In this document: positions 1 to 7,851 of the stretch, in pieces
How positions within the stretch are numbered: position 1 is the first letter of the stretch
How the letters are laid out: each line of letters starts with the position of its first letter
NCBI GenBank assembly: GCA_964630025.1
Contig: CAZVRG010000001.1
Coordinates: 1 to 55,361, forward strand
Direction: 5' to 3'
DNA length: 55,361 bases
Origin: VMFP01 sp964630025
Lineage (GTDB): Bacteria; Patescibacteriota; Andersenbacteria; UBA10190; CAIZMI01
Translations under genes and position numbers: made by a program
The notes under the pieces: model-generated
The model's input: only the letters and a program-made list of their open reading frames with translations
Told to the model about the DNA's origin: nothing
The model's database searches: none

Positions 1-1
1 G

Positions 2-1030
2 ACGCTTTCCGTTATTGCACGTGAGCGGCCATCGTGGAAAACCGCGGCGCTTGCGGGAAGCACATGGAGTCTTGGCTTCATGACAAAATCACCGGCGTTT
101 TTCTTTCTCCCTATCGTTCTTCTCCCCTTCTTACTCCGCCCACTCTCCCAATGGCGCATCACCGTCCGCGACCTCGGCGCATGGGTCATTGCAGCAATGG
201 GAACGGCAATCGCCATCTGGCCGCCGATGTGGTCTCATCCTCTTCTACGTCTCCGGGATGTCTGGAACGATATGTTTTCTCACGTGGAAATGCCGGAAGT
301 ATACGTGTGGCCGCAGCCACATTTCCCCCTGTTCATGACGCTCCTGTCATTTCTTGCGCTGAGCGGTGTCGCACTGTATATCGGCATTCGCGGCTGGTCG
401 CTTCTCCGAAGAAAAGATATTCTGCAATTTCTTTTGACTGATCTGTTCCTGTGTGGCGGACTCCTGTTCGGGATCTTGCTCCTTGCTGCCGGAGGTGACC
501 ACGCCCGGAAAAGTCTCCCCGCACTCGCGTTTCTCGCTCTTCCGGGAGCCCTCGGCTGGCTGCGTGCAACAGAACGCATACACATCGTTCCTTCAGTCGC
601 AGCGGGCGGGTTGCTTGTGCTTCACGGCGCACTTCTTGTTCCGTGGTTTCCGCACCTTCCCTCATTTCACAATCCGCTACTTGATACGGAAGGAAAACGT
701 TTGCTTGCTGACGTAGGAAATGGCACACGACCCGTGGCGGAGTACTTCAATGCCCGACCACCGGTTGTCTTCGCAACAAATCTTCCCGGTTTGATCCAGC
801 CATACCTTACAGAAGACCGACGCGGCAATGTGCGTCGTCTTCCAAAATCCGGAAATCTCGCGGAGCTCCCGGATGAGGTTGCGTATCTGGTGATCCCGGA
901 GAGTTTCCCCGCCCGCGTCCTCTTCGACCGCGGTGCCGTCGAAACACTTCGTCAACTGCAGCATCAGCAGCCCGAGGCGATTCTGCGTGTGCGGGATGTC
1001 CCGCTCTTCTCCATCGTACGCACCCGCTGA
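2..1030 (+). CDS. GT-C membrane glycosyltransferase, 3' part only
   Basis: The frame is open to the left edge, so the true start lies outside the window; the first internal ATG is at 80. The visible 342 codons begin with a stretch ending LGFMTKSPAFFFLP, the 'LTK-P-aL' signature that follows the central loops of PMT/ArnT-type (GT39-like) enzymes. About five hydrophobic helices follow, then a soluble C-terminal domain of roughly 100 residues. Family members move a sugar from a polyprenyl-phosphate donor on the outer face of the membrane. The catalytic Asp/Glu loop would be upstream and is not visible. It converges with rmlB, leaving only 24 nt between the stops. Sugar and acceptor cannot be told. 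Confidence 0.75.
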   Translation, partial: TLSVIARERPSWKTAALAGSTWSLGFMTKSPAFFFLPIVLLPFLLRPLSQWRITVRDLGAWVIAAMGTAIAIWPPMWSHPLLRLRDVWNDMFSHVEMPEVYVWPQPHFPLFMTLLSFLALSGVALYIGIRGWSLLRRKDILQFLLTDLFLCGGLLFGILLLAAGGDHARKSLPALAFLALPGALGWLRATERIHIVPSVAAGGLLVLHGALLVPWFPHLPSFHNPLLDTEGKRLLADVGNGTRPVAEYFNARPPVVFATNLPGLIQPYLTEDRRGNVRRLPKSGNLAELPDEVAYLVIPESFPARVLFDRGAVETLRQLQHQQPEAILRVRDVPLFSIVRTR

Positions 1031-1054
1031 CGCCCGGCGCGTTCTCTCCGCTTC

Positions 1055-2137
1055 CTACGTACTCCTCTTCGCGCTCACAGAAATGCGCGTCGCTTCCCGC
1101 ACAACCGTCTCGGGTGGGAGTACCGCATCAACAACATTACGATCGTTGTACTGCCGCCGGTAATACTCCCGGAATCGTTCGGAATTCTTCACCGGCTTCC
1201 ACCACGTTTCGTGCGTTCGATACCACGCAATCGTTTCCGCAAGTCCTGTGTCGAATGAAACCGTTGGTTTCCATCCAAGCAGTTCCGCTTTCGTACTATT
1301 GAGCGCGTACCGACGATCATGTCCTGCACGTTCCGGATGTGGTTCAATCCAGGATGCATCTTTTCCGAAATCACCAAGAATGCGATGCGTGAGCTCGCGG
1401 TTGGAAAGCTCGAATGTGCTGCCAAGGTTATAGACTTCGCCCGGCGTCCCTTTCTCGAGCACCGTCAAAATGCCGCGTGCATGATCATCAACGTACAGCC
1501 AATCACGTCGATCGGAACCATCGCCGTACAGCGGCACCTTCCTTCCCTCAAGCAGATGGGTGATGAAGAGCGGAATAATTTTCTCCGGATACTGATACGG
1601 GCCATACGTATTGGACCCGCGTGTGATGAGGGCAGGGAAGCCGTATGTCCGAAACGCGGCGCGCACCTGTAGATCGCCACCGGCTTTCGAGGCGCTGTAC
1701 GGGCTATTCGGCTGCAACGGGGACTCCTCTGTCCAGTGTCCTTCCTGAATACTTCCGTACACTTCGTCCGTGGATACCTGCAGGAAGCGCGCAATGCCAT
1801 GCGCGCGCGACTGCTCAATAAGCGTGTGGGCGCCCACAACGTCGGTGATGGCAAAACCGCGCCCACTCAAAATGGAACGATCTACATGACTCTCCGCCGC
1901 GAAATTGACGACCGCATCAATGGAAAAATGATCGAGCACCCATGCGACATGTTCCTCGTCAACAATGTCGCCGCGAACGAATTGATACCGACCGGCAATC
2001 TCCGCGAGGTTCTGCAAATTTCCCGCGTAGGACAACTTGTCGTAGACGACCAACGTCCACTCCGGGTGTTCGCGCGTCAGCAACCGCGCAAAAGCGGATC
2101 CGATAAACCCCGCACCACCGGTCACTAAGATATGCAT
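1055..2137 (-). CDS. rmlB: dTDP-glucose 4,6-dehydratase
   Basis: 360 residues, an extended SDR. It has the NAD-binding TGGAGFIG at 6-13, the catalytic S-T-D-E stretch at 122-125 and Y147-SAS-K151, all as in RmlB. It converts dTDP-glucose to dTDP-4-keto-6-deoxyglucose, the entry to dTDP-deoxysugars, in the cytoplasm. No rmlA, rmlC or rmlD is in the window, so the product may feed C-methylated sugars rather than rhamnose; the neighbour at 2324 is a sugar C-methyltransferase transcribed divergently. The C-terminus runs some 20 residues past the usual end. The only nearby promoter (2245-2274) lies upstream of a 29-codon ORF that resembles the first ten residues of this protein. Confidence 0.93.
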   Translation of the reverse strand: MHILVTGGAGFIGSAFARLLTREHPEWTLVVYDKLSYAGNLQNLAEIAGRYQFVRGDIVDEEHVAWVLDHFSIDAVVNFAAESHVDRSILSGRGFAITDVVGAHTLIEQSRAHGIARFLQVSTDEVYGSIQEGHWTEESPLQPNSPYSASKAGGDLQVRAAFRTYGFPALITRGSNTYGPYQYPEKIIPLFITHLLEGRKVPLYGDGSDRRDWLYVDDHARGILTVLEKGTPGEVYNLGSTFELSNRELTHRILGDFGKDASWIEPHPERAGHDRRYALNSTKAELLGWKPTVSFDTGLAETIAWYRTHETWWKPVKNSERFREYYRRQYNDRNVVDAVLPPETVVREATRISVSAKRST

Positions 2138-2143
2138 CGGTGA

Positions 2144-2233
2144 TCAGTTCCTTCCTCGCACGACGCCGCAGCGGGCGCACCGCCAAGGTTGGTGCGGGGT
2201 GCATCCGGCTCCACCGGTAATCAGAATGTTCAT
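2144..2233 (-). CDS. 29-residue leader ORF or SDR gene remnant
   Basis: Directly upstream of rmlB on the same strand. It reads MNILITGGAG and then loses similarity (CTPHQPWRCARCGVV...), ending in TGA 6 nt before the rmlB ATG. The first ten residues are those of an NAD-dependent epimerase/dehydratase, close to MHILVTGGAG of RmlB, but most codons differ at synonymous positions. That suggests the remnant of a separate SDR gene rather than a fresh duplication. The best promoter places the transcript start almost on this ATG, so the ORF would be translated as the leader of the rmlB mRNA. Whether the peptide matters is unknown. Confidence 0.4.
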   Translation of the reverse strand: MNILITGGAGCTPHQPWRCARCGVVRGRN

Positions 2234-2244
2234 ACTCTTGGCTC

Positions 2245-2274
2245 AGTGTATGGAAGGAGCGTACCCTTTGTCGA
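2245..2274 (-). promoter_or_regulatory. promoter of the rmlB unit
   Basis: On the minus strand TCGACA (-35, five of six consensus bases) is followed after 18 nt by TACACT (-10). The -10 ends 11 nt before the ATG of the leader ORF at 2233. It is divergent from the promoter at 2287. Confidence 0.6.
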
Positions 2275-2286
2275 GTGTAGCTCCGC

Positions 2287-2315
2287 TTGTCCTCCTTCCG
2301 CGTGTCCTCTATTGT
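2287..2315 (+). promoter_or_regulatory. promoter of the C-methyltransferase at 2324
   Basis: TTGTCC, 17 nt, TATTGT. The -10 box ends 8 nt before the ATG and no Shine-Dalgarno is present, so the mRNA should be leaderless or nearly so. Confidence 0.6.
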
Positions 2316-2323
2316 AAGAGCCG

Positions 2324-3649
2324 ATGTCTGCGCTTCAGCGTCCTGTCTCTGTTGCGTGCCGCGGATGCGGCCACGCGCCCATGGAGTCACTGTTCGATCT
2401 CGGCAACGTGCCATCGGTGAATTCGTTTCCCACAACCGAGCAGATCCCGCACGAGCGACCAGCGCTGTTGGAAATGTGCGTATGTCCGCACTGCACTCTC
2501 GTGCAACTCTCGACAACAATTGCGAAAGAAGACCTGTTCACCGAATACCGTTATCTCTCGTCAGCGTCACAAACCCAAATCCGGTATCTGGGCGATCTGG
2601 CGGCGATGCTCGCGAAGCGATTCACGCTGCATGAGCACTCGCGGATTCTCGAGGTTGGTTCAAACGACGGAACGCTGCTTGCCGCGTTTCTCCCGTGGAC
2701 AAAACACATCCTCGGCATTGATCCGGCAAAAAATCTCGTGCCGGAAGCGTCCTCTCGTGGCGTTCCGATGGTTGCTGATTTTTTGACCGAAGAAACAGCA
2801 GAACAGATCACAAAGGAGCACGGCCACTTCGATATCATCCTCGGGTTGAACGTGTACGCGCATAACCCAGACATCGGCGCGCTGCTCCGCGCGACGCATA
2901 CCCTGCTATCTCCCGATGGCACGTTCATACTGGAGGCTGTCAATGCTTCGAAAACGATTCTTCGGGGTTCGTACGACACTGTCTATCACGAGCATGTCTT
3001 TTGCTATTCTCTGACCGCGTTGCACACACTCTATGCGCGCGCCGGGTTGACGGTGGTGGATGTGGAAGAAACGCCCATGCAGGGCGGAAGCCTCCGCGTG
3101 TATGCGCAGCGCACAGATCATCACCCGACAATTGCGCCCGCTGTTGCACAGATGCTCGACGATGAGCGCGCCGACGGCATCACCAATCTCGGAACATACC
3201 AACGCGTTGGAGAATCCGTGCGGCAGCACATCCACGCATTACGCGAAGGTGTCGAGGAATTACAGCGGCGCCATGGCCGCGTCTGGGCGCTCGGTGCTTC
3301 GGCGCGCGGCGTCGTCATTTTGAACGCCGGAAAACTGGACACGACGGTGATTGAATGTATTGTCGACGACACACCGCTGAAACAAGGTCGGCACGTCCCC
3401 GGCGTGCACATTCCCGTCGTTGGATGGGAGACACTGCGCGCGCTCCCTAAAAAACCAACGGCATTTCTCCTTACCGCATGGAATTACGAGCGGGAAGTGC
3501 TCGAAAAATTGCAGCGCCTCGGTGATGTTCATGAGGCGGAGATCATTGTGCCGTTCCCTGCGTTACGAACAGTGGCGCTGCAACGCGTTGTTGCCGAAGA
3601 GACCTATCCGATTCCCCTGCCCACCCAAAACGCGCGAGAAGTTCGCTGA
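2324..3649 (+). CDS. NDP-sugar C-methyltransferase (first of three)
   Basis: 441 residues with the three-part layout of the TylC3/NovU/TcaB9 family. An N-terminal zinc site uses C12, C15, C54 and C57. The SAM-binding motif ILEVGSNDGTLL is at 108-119. The family motif YHEH at 221-224 lines up with the catalytic Tyr/Glu/His of TcaB9, and a C-terminal Rossmann-like domain follows. The family adds a methyl group from SAM to C3 of a dTDP-4-keto-deoxysugar, making branched-chain sugars. Divergence from rmlB, which makes the keto-sugar precursor, fits this. It has its own promoter, so it is probably monocistronic. The exact sugar is unknown. Paralogues lie at 13477 and 25347. Confidence 0.88.
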   Translation: MSALQRPVSVACRGCGHAPMESLFDLGNVPSVNSFPTTEQIPHERPALLEMCVCPHCTLVQLSTTIAKEDLFTEYRYLSSASQTQIRYLGDLAAMLAKRFTLHEHSRILEVGSNDGTLLAAFLPWTKHILGIDPAKNLVPEASSRGVPMVADFLTEETAEQITKEHGHFDIILGLNVYAHNPDIGALLRATHTLLSPDGTFILEAVNASKTILRGSYDTVYHEHVFCYSLTALHTLYARAGLTVVDVEETPMQGGSLRVYAQRTDHHPTIAPAVAQMLDDERADGITNLGTYQRVGESVRQHIHALREGVEELQRRHGRVWALGASARGVVILNAGKLDTTVIECIVDDTPLKQGRHVPGVHIPVVGWETLRALPKKPTAFLLTAWNYEREVLEKLQRLGDVHEAEIIVPFPALRTVALQRVVAEETYPIPLPTQNAREVR

Positions 3650-3656
3650 TCTTCGA

Positions 3657-3692
3657 TATCCTCGTATACAGAGGAAGTACGTAGCGAGGATT
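3657..3692. terminator. possible bidirectional terminator
   Basis: Between convergent stops, ATCCTCG at 3658-3664 pairs with CGAGGAT at 3685-3691 around a 20-nt loop. There is no clear U-tract, so it is weak. Confidence 0.3.
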
Positions 3693-5313
3693 ATGTATTC
3701 CTCCACACAAGTGTGTGGATGCGCGTGATGTCGTAATCAACGACGGAATCGTAGCCGATCGGAAAGCGAATTTCCTCGGTTGTTGTGACGACGCCGCGTT
3801 TCTTGAGGACATCAAGAATGCGCACCATGCGCGGCTCACCGCGCTCGACAAGATAGCGAATATCTAACCGCTGCATGTTTGCAATGTGTGCGGCCGTCTG
3901 ATCGGCGAGCGTCTTTCCCCGCTCCACTTCCGACGCCTCGCCAAGCATGATCGCGCGCTGCGGCGGCGCGTACTGCTCGCCAATGATGCCGAGATACAGG
4001 ATGGCCATGAGATCGTGATTCAATGCAACGCGGCCTTCACGGTTCTGGAGCTCGCGGATCGCAAGGTGCAAGGAATATCCTGATCCCTCATTGTCGAATG
4101 CGCGGGTATGAATTGTTCCGGCAAGTGCAGGTGCTTCTTTTGTAAACATCCAGGCGAGGAAGGCGAGCACCGCTCCCGTTGCTACGGTGCGCAACACCTT
4201 TGGGCGGAATAGCCGGTGCGCAATGGTGAAGAGCGCGGATGCCCCCGCTGCAGCCATGAGATAGAACGCGGGAATGCCCGGCGCGACAAAACGACCGTAC
4301 ACCACCCACATGGAATACAGCGTTGAGAATACGAGGAACACTGCGACAAACGGCAGGACTGCCCGTCGTGCCGTCATTAGAAGCCACAGAAGACCAATGA
4401 GCGCGAGAATACTTATCCACCACGGCGCCGACTGCAGCGTACGGAGAATCGGTTTTTCACCGCCTTGCTCCAGCTGCCATCGCGGCTCCTCCCACGGGCG
4501 CATCCATCCAAGGCCGCCGGCAATCTTTTCCAGTTTCGCGGGAATATCCTCCAGCTTTCCTCCCACGGCGCCTTCCTTGCCGCTCCACTCCGTGAAATAC
4601 CCGCCGCCGATAGATCCGTGGACATACAACGCGTAGGGAACCCACGCGACATACAGCGCGATAACCGGAATGGCGGCAACGAAGACGTAACGCCACGACA
4701 GACGGAGAAATAGCAAACCGATAAAGACGGGCGCGAGCACCATGCTTTCAAAGCGCGTGAGCATAAGCAGACCAATCAGCCCCCCGGCAAGCAACGTGGA
4801 ACGCGGAGAAGGCCCGACCACCGTCACCGCGTACGTACAGGCAACAACAAGGAACAGAAAAAGACTGTCCGATAACGGACGTATGCCCGTTTCGTTCGAT
4901 ATCGGCACCAGCGTTTGAAGAAGCAGGAACAGTGCAAGGGGCAGCGGACGAATGCCAAAACGGCGACCAAGCAGATAGAGCAGCCCCGTTGTGCCGGCTC
5001 CCGCGATGATGCTGATGGCTTTCGCGGTGACGAGCGGATCAATGCCGAGGCCTTTCCATCCGACAAGAATCAGCAACGGGTAGAGCGGAAGCCGTTTCTC
5101 GCCCTGCGGAATACGCCCCTGGCTATAGGCCTGGGACATGAAGAGGAAGTTATATGTGTCTCCGGGCTCCGAAACATTTCTCTGCACCGCAATGTATGTG
5201 CGTTCTCCAAGCGCGAAAGAGACCAAGGCAAGAAGGATCAGCGCTTCAACCGCCCGCGGCTGTTTCACCCATGCGCGAAGCTGTTCTCGAATACGCTGCA
5301 ATCTCATGATCAT
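3691..5313 (-). CDS. GT-C membrane glycosyltransferase (PMT/ArnT-like)
   Basis: 540 residues with about 10-12 membrane helices and a C-terminal soluble part of about 150 residues. A first-loop acidic residue (SEPGDTYNFLFMSQA, near residue 50) is where GT39/GT83-type enzymes keep a catalytic Asp, and the LTRFESM stretch corresponds to the 'LtR' motif after helix 6. Expected role: transfer of a polyprenyl-phosphate-linked sugar at the outer face of the membrane. It is the last gene of a three-gene operon, starting 3 nt after the carbamoyltransferase stop. It lacks the N-terminal beta-sandwich module of the larger paralogues. Substrate unknown. Confidence 0.8.
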   Translation of the reverse strand: MIMRLQRIREQLRAWVKQPRAVEALILLALVSFALGERTYIAVQRNVSEPGDTYNFLFMSQAYSQGRIPQGEKRLPLYPLLILVGWKGLGIDPLVTAKAISIIAGAGTTGLLYLLGRRFGIRPLPLALFLLLQTLVPISNETGIRPLSDSLFLFLVVACTYAVTVVGPSPRSTLLAGGLIGLLMLTRFESMVLAPVFIGLLFLRLSWRYVFVAAIPVIALYVAWVPYALYVHGSIGGGYFTEWSGKEGAVGGKLEDIPAKLEKIAGGLGWMRPWEEPRWQLEQGGEKPILRTLQSAPWWISILALIGLLWLLMTARRAVLPFVAVFLVFSTLYSMWVVYGRFVAPGIPAFYLMAAAGASALFTIAHRLFRPKVLRTVATGAVLAFLAWMFTKEAPALAGTIHTRAFDNEGSGYSLHLAIRELQNREGRVALNHDLMAILYLGIIGEQYAPPQRAIMLGEASEVERGKTLADQTAAHIANMQRLDIRYLVERGEPRMVRILDVLKKRGVVTTTEEIRFPIGYDSVVDYDITRIHTLVWRNT

Positions 5314-5316
5314 TCT

Positions 5317-7029
5317 TTACGGCTTCATAACACGAAATTGCTCCATAACCAGCGTATCAATACCGCCGCGGAGGAATTCTTTGATGGCATCATCCGGCGT
5401 GCACACGATCGGTTCTTCATGCTTGTTGAAGCTCGTGTTAATGCACATGGGCAACCCTGTCAGTTCCTCGTGCCGCCGCAGGACCGCGTGAATACGAGGT
5501 TGCTGTTCCCGACGCACGACCTGCGGACGCGCGGTGCCGTCTTTATGCACAATGCCGGGCGCTTTTGTGCGACCTTCTTCCGTGACGTCAAAACAGATGG
5601 TCATATACCGTGCCGGATAGGCGCTTTTCGCAAACTGATGAAAGTATCTGGGTGCTGCTTCTTCCAGAATCATCGGCGCGAAAGGCATGAACTCGGTGCG
5701 TTCAAGGCGCTTGTTGAGCCAATCCATCATCGTGACATCCGTTGGCTCCGCGAGGATCGAGCGGTTCCCGAGCGCGCGCGGGCCAAACTCCATACGCCCT
5801 TGATAGACACCGACAACGCGCTTTGCCTGCAGTTCTCGGGCAATGAAATCCGCGGGATCCGGCAATGCGACAAGTTCGACATGCTGCGCTGCCGCCGCCT
5901 GCCGAATATCCTCGTTGCTGAATGCAGGACCGAAATACAGATGGGAAAGGCGGAACGGCCGCAGCGGACGGTGCCGGGCGGTTTCCAACAATGCGGCTCC
6001 CATCGCGAGTCCACCGTCGCCCATGTGCGGGAAAATGCTGACAGAGGTTACTTCCGGAAGCTCTGCGATCTTTTGGTTTACGCGGACATTCGCAAACGTG
6101 CCCCCGGCAAAGGCAATATGGGTGATGCCTGTGCGCGTGATCGCGGCCCGTACAACGGTGATGAACGCATCCTCGAGCACTTTCTGCGCCGCATACGCAA
6201 GCTCTTCCCGTGAGGCGCCCGGCAACACTTCCTGAATGCGTGCACGTTCGTGTTGCCAGATTCTTCGCTCTTTGTTATCGAACCGAAGGTGCGCCGCATG
6301 TCCGCCGTACAACGTGCGGAGTTTTTGGTACGCATCCGGACTGGGGCGATACGCGGCGAGTCCGGTAATTTTTCCCGCGTGGCGGACCGGCTTGAATCCG
6401 CACATGTGCGTGATCACATCCCAAAATCTCCCGGACGAATGGATAACGGACGACCACGCAATACGCGTGAGGCGCCCCTCTTTCCCCACAGAAACGGATC
6501 CGGTACGCCCATCCCCCGAACCATCCGCGGTTATGACAAGGACTGGATCGTTTCCCGACGTGAAATAGGCGCCGGCGGCATGACAGGTGTGATGATCGTA
6601 GAAGGTCATCGGCGCTGTAACGCCAGCGCCGCGTATGCGGCGCTCTACGTCTCCTCGATTTCGCTGCCACTTCCCTACCGTCCGGACAATTTCAGCAAAC
6701 GTCCAGGTGTCCGTGAGCGGCCCAAGAACATTCGTCAGCGGCTGCGCAATGCGCCGGAACATATTCATCTGTCTCGGGTCAAACGACACGGTCGTCCAGT
6801 CTTCAAACTTTGTGAGACCGGCTACCGCGACTGCCTGAATATCTGCCGGCGCTACGCCGGTTGTCGTAAACAGATTCTGCAGGCTGAGGTGCGGGAACCC
6901 CCAGTGAAACTTGGTGCGGGAGAAGCGTTCTTCGTTGGCGGCATAGATGATGTTGCCGTCTTCCAACAAGACGACGCCGGCATCGTGGCCGTCGTGGATG
7001 CCAAGGACACGGAACGGTTGCGTGGGCAT
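5317..7029 (-). CDS. sugar O-carbamoyltransferase, NodU/CmcH/TobZ family
   Basis: 570 residues, the usual family length. Seen: the N-terminal ASKHA-type IHDGHDAGVVLLEDG, DHHTCH at 145-150, ADGSGDG near 169, AGGTFANVRVN, then the C-terminal YrdC-like carbamoyl-transfer half with GRMEFGPRALGNRS and INTSFNKHEEP. The family makes carbamoyl-AMP from carbamoyl phosphate and ATP and passes the carbamoyl group to a sugar hydroxyl, as in Nod factors, cephamycin and tobramycin. Placed between a GT2 and a GT-C enzyme in one operon, it probably carbamoylates a glycan residue. All catalytic motifs look intact. Acceptor unknown. Confidence 0.93.
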   Translation of the reverse strand: MPTQPFRVLGIHDGHDAGVVLLEDGNIIYAANEERFSRTKFHWGFPHLSLQNLFTTTGVAPADIQAVAVAGLTKFEDWTTVSFDPRQMNMFRRIAQPLTNVLGPLTDTWTFAEIVRTVGKWQRNRGDVERRIRGAGVTAPMTFYDHHTCHAAGAYFTSGNDPVLVITADGSGDGRTGSVSVGKEGRLTRIAWSSVIHSSGRFWDVITHMCGFKPVRHAGKITGLAAYRPSPDAYQKLRTLYGGHAAHLRFDNKERRIWQHERARIQEVLPGASREELAYAAQKVLEDAFITVVRAAITRTGITHIAFAGGTFANVRVNQKIAELPEVTSVSIFPHMGDGGLAMGAALLETARHRPLRPFRLSHLYFGPAFSNEDIRQAAAAQHVELVALPDPADFIARELQAKRVVGVYQGRMEFGPRALGNRSILAEPTDVTMMDWLNKRLERTEFMPFAPMILEEAAPRYFHQFAKSAYPARYMTICFDVTEEGRTKAPGIVHKDGTARPQVVRREQQPRIHAVLRRHEELTGLPMCINTSFNKHEEPIVCTPDDAIKEFLRGGIDTLVMEQFRVMKP

Positions 7030-7041
7030 GGAAACGTCAGA

Positions 7042-7749
7042 TTACCACCGTGCCGGATCGGAAAACCGTTGCCTGACGAGTTCCCACATCCAGTGAAACC
7101 CATCGCGAAGGCGGACCTTTTTCCCCTCTTCACGCCCGCGCGGACGGTACGTGATCGGCACTTCATGGATATCCACGCCGAGACGAAACAATTTTGCGAG
7201 GAGTTCCCCGTCAACCACAAATCCGCGTGCGCGCAGCGGAATGCGTCGTAAGAGATCGCGACGAATCATTTTGTAGCAGGTGAACTGATCGGAAATGCGT
7301 CGCTGGTAGAGGAGGTAGGTCACTATCGTAACGAAGGGAACGACAGAGTAGTACAACGCATTGGAAACCGGATTATGAATTAAACGACGCGAACCGAACA
7401 CGACCGAGACACCGGGAAGACGAAACAACGCGAGCATTTGCTGGAAATCTTGCGGATCGTACTCGAGATCTGCGTCCTGAATAGCGACAAGATCACCCGC
7501 CGCTTCCTGAAATCCTCGCTGCAACGCGGCGCCTTTGCCCATGTTTGTTGGCTGGCGAAGAACACGCAATACGCCGGGGTACCGTATCGCCAGCGCTTCG
7601 GCCAACGCGGCACTTCGATCCGTCGACCCATCATCAACCACCAACACTTCTTTTGTTGTCGGGCCAAGATCAACCGCGAGGACACGTTCGATGATTGTCG
7701 CGATCGTGCGCTCTTCGTTGTAGCACGGAATAACAATCGAAAGTTTCAC
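7042..7749 (-). CDS. GT2 glycosyltransferase (polyprenyl-phosphate sugar transferase type)
   Basis: 235 residues from a GTG start. It has IVIPCYNEE at 5-13, DDGS at 39-42 and the metal-binding DAD at 92-94, then a weakly hydrophobic segment near 140-160. It resembles DPM1/DolP-glucosyltransferase-like enzymes that load a sugar on polyprenyl phosphate on the cytoplasmic face. I chose the GTG at 7749 rather than the ATG at 7794 because a TACACT -10 box (7756-7761) sits exactly 6 nt before it, a spacing repeated at many starts here, and because the fold begins at once. First gene of the operon continuing to 3691. Confidence 0.87.
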   Translation of the reverse strand: MKLSIVIPCYNEERTIATIIERVLAVDLGPTTKEVLVVDDGSTDRSAALAEALAIRYPGVLRVLRQPTNMGKGAALQRGFQEAAGDLVAIQDADLEYDPQDFQQMLALFRLPGVSVVFGSRRLIHNPVSNALYYSVVPFVTIVTYLLYQRRISDQFTCYKMIRRDLLRRIPLRARGFVVDGELLAKLFRLGVDIHEVPITYRPRGREEGKKVRLRDGFHWMWELVRQRFSDPARW

Positions 7750-7755
7750 GAAGGC

Positions 7756-7761
7756 AGTGTA
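7756..7761 (-). promoter_or_regulatory. -10 box for the GT2/carbamoyltransferase operon
   Basis: TACACT on the minus strand, 6 nt before the GTG at 7749; no good -35 is seen. It decides the start codon. Confidence 0.5.
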
Positions 7762-7814
7762 TAGGAGACCGCGATCTTGAGCTAGAGTCTTCATGCGAAA
7801 AGCGCGGAGTGGGT

Positions 7815-7844
7815 TTGCGCCGCACACCGCTCCACCGCTACGCT
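7815..7844 (+). promoter_or_regulatory. promoter of the GT-C pair at 7852
   Basis: TTGCGC, 18 nt, TACGCT, ending 7 nt before the GTG start. No ribosome-binding site is present. Confidence 0.45.
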
Positions 7845-7851
7845 TCCACCC

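Noticed and set aside
4915..6213. 432-codon ORF on the plus strand
   Set aside because: It is the mirror of the carbamoyltransferase and GT-C genes on the minus strand; the GC-rich codon bias opens antisense frames. No family features.
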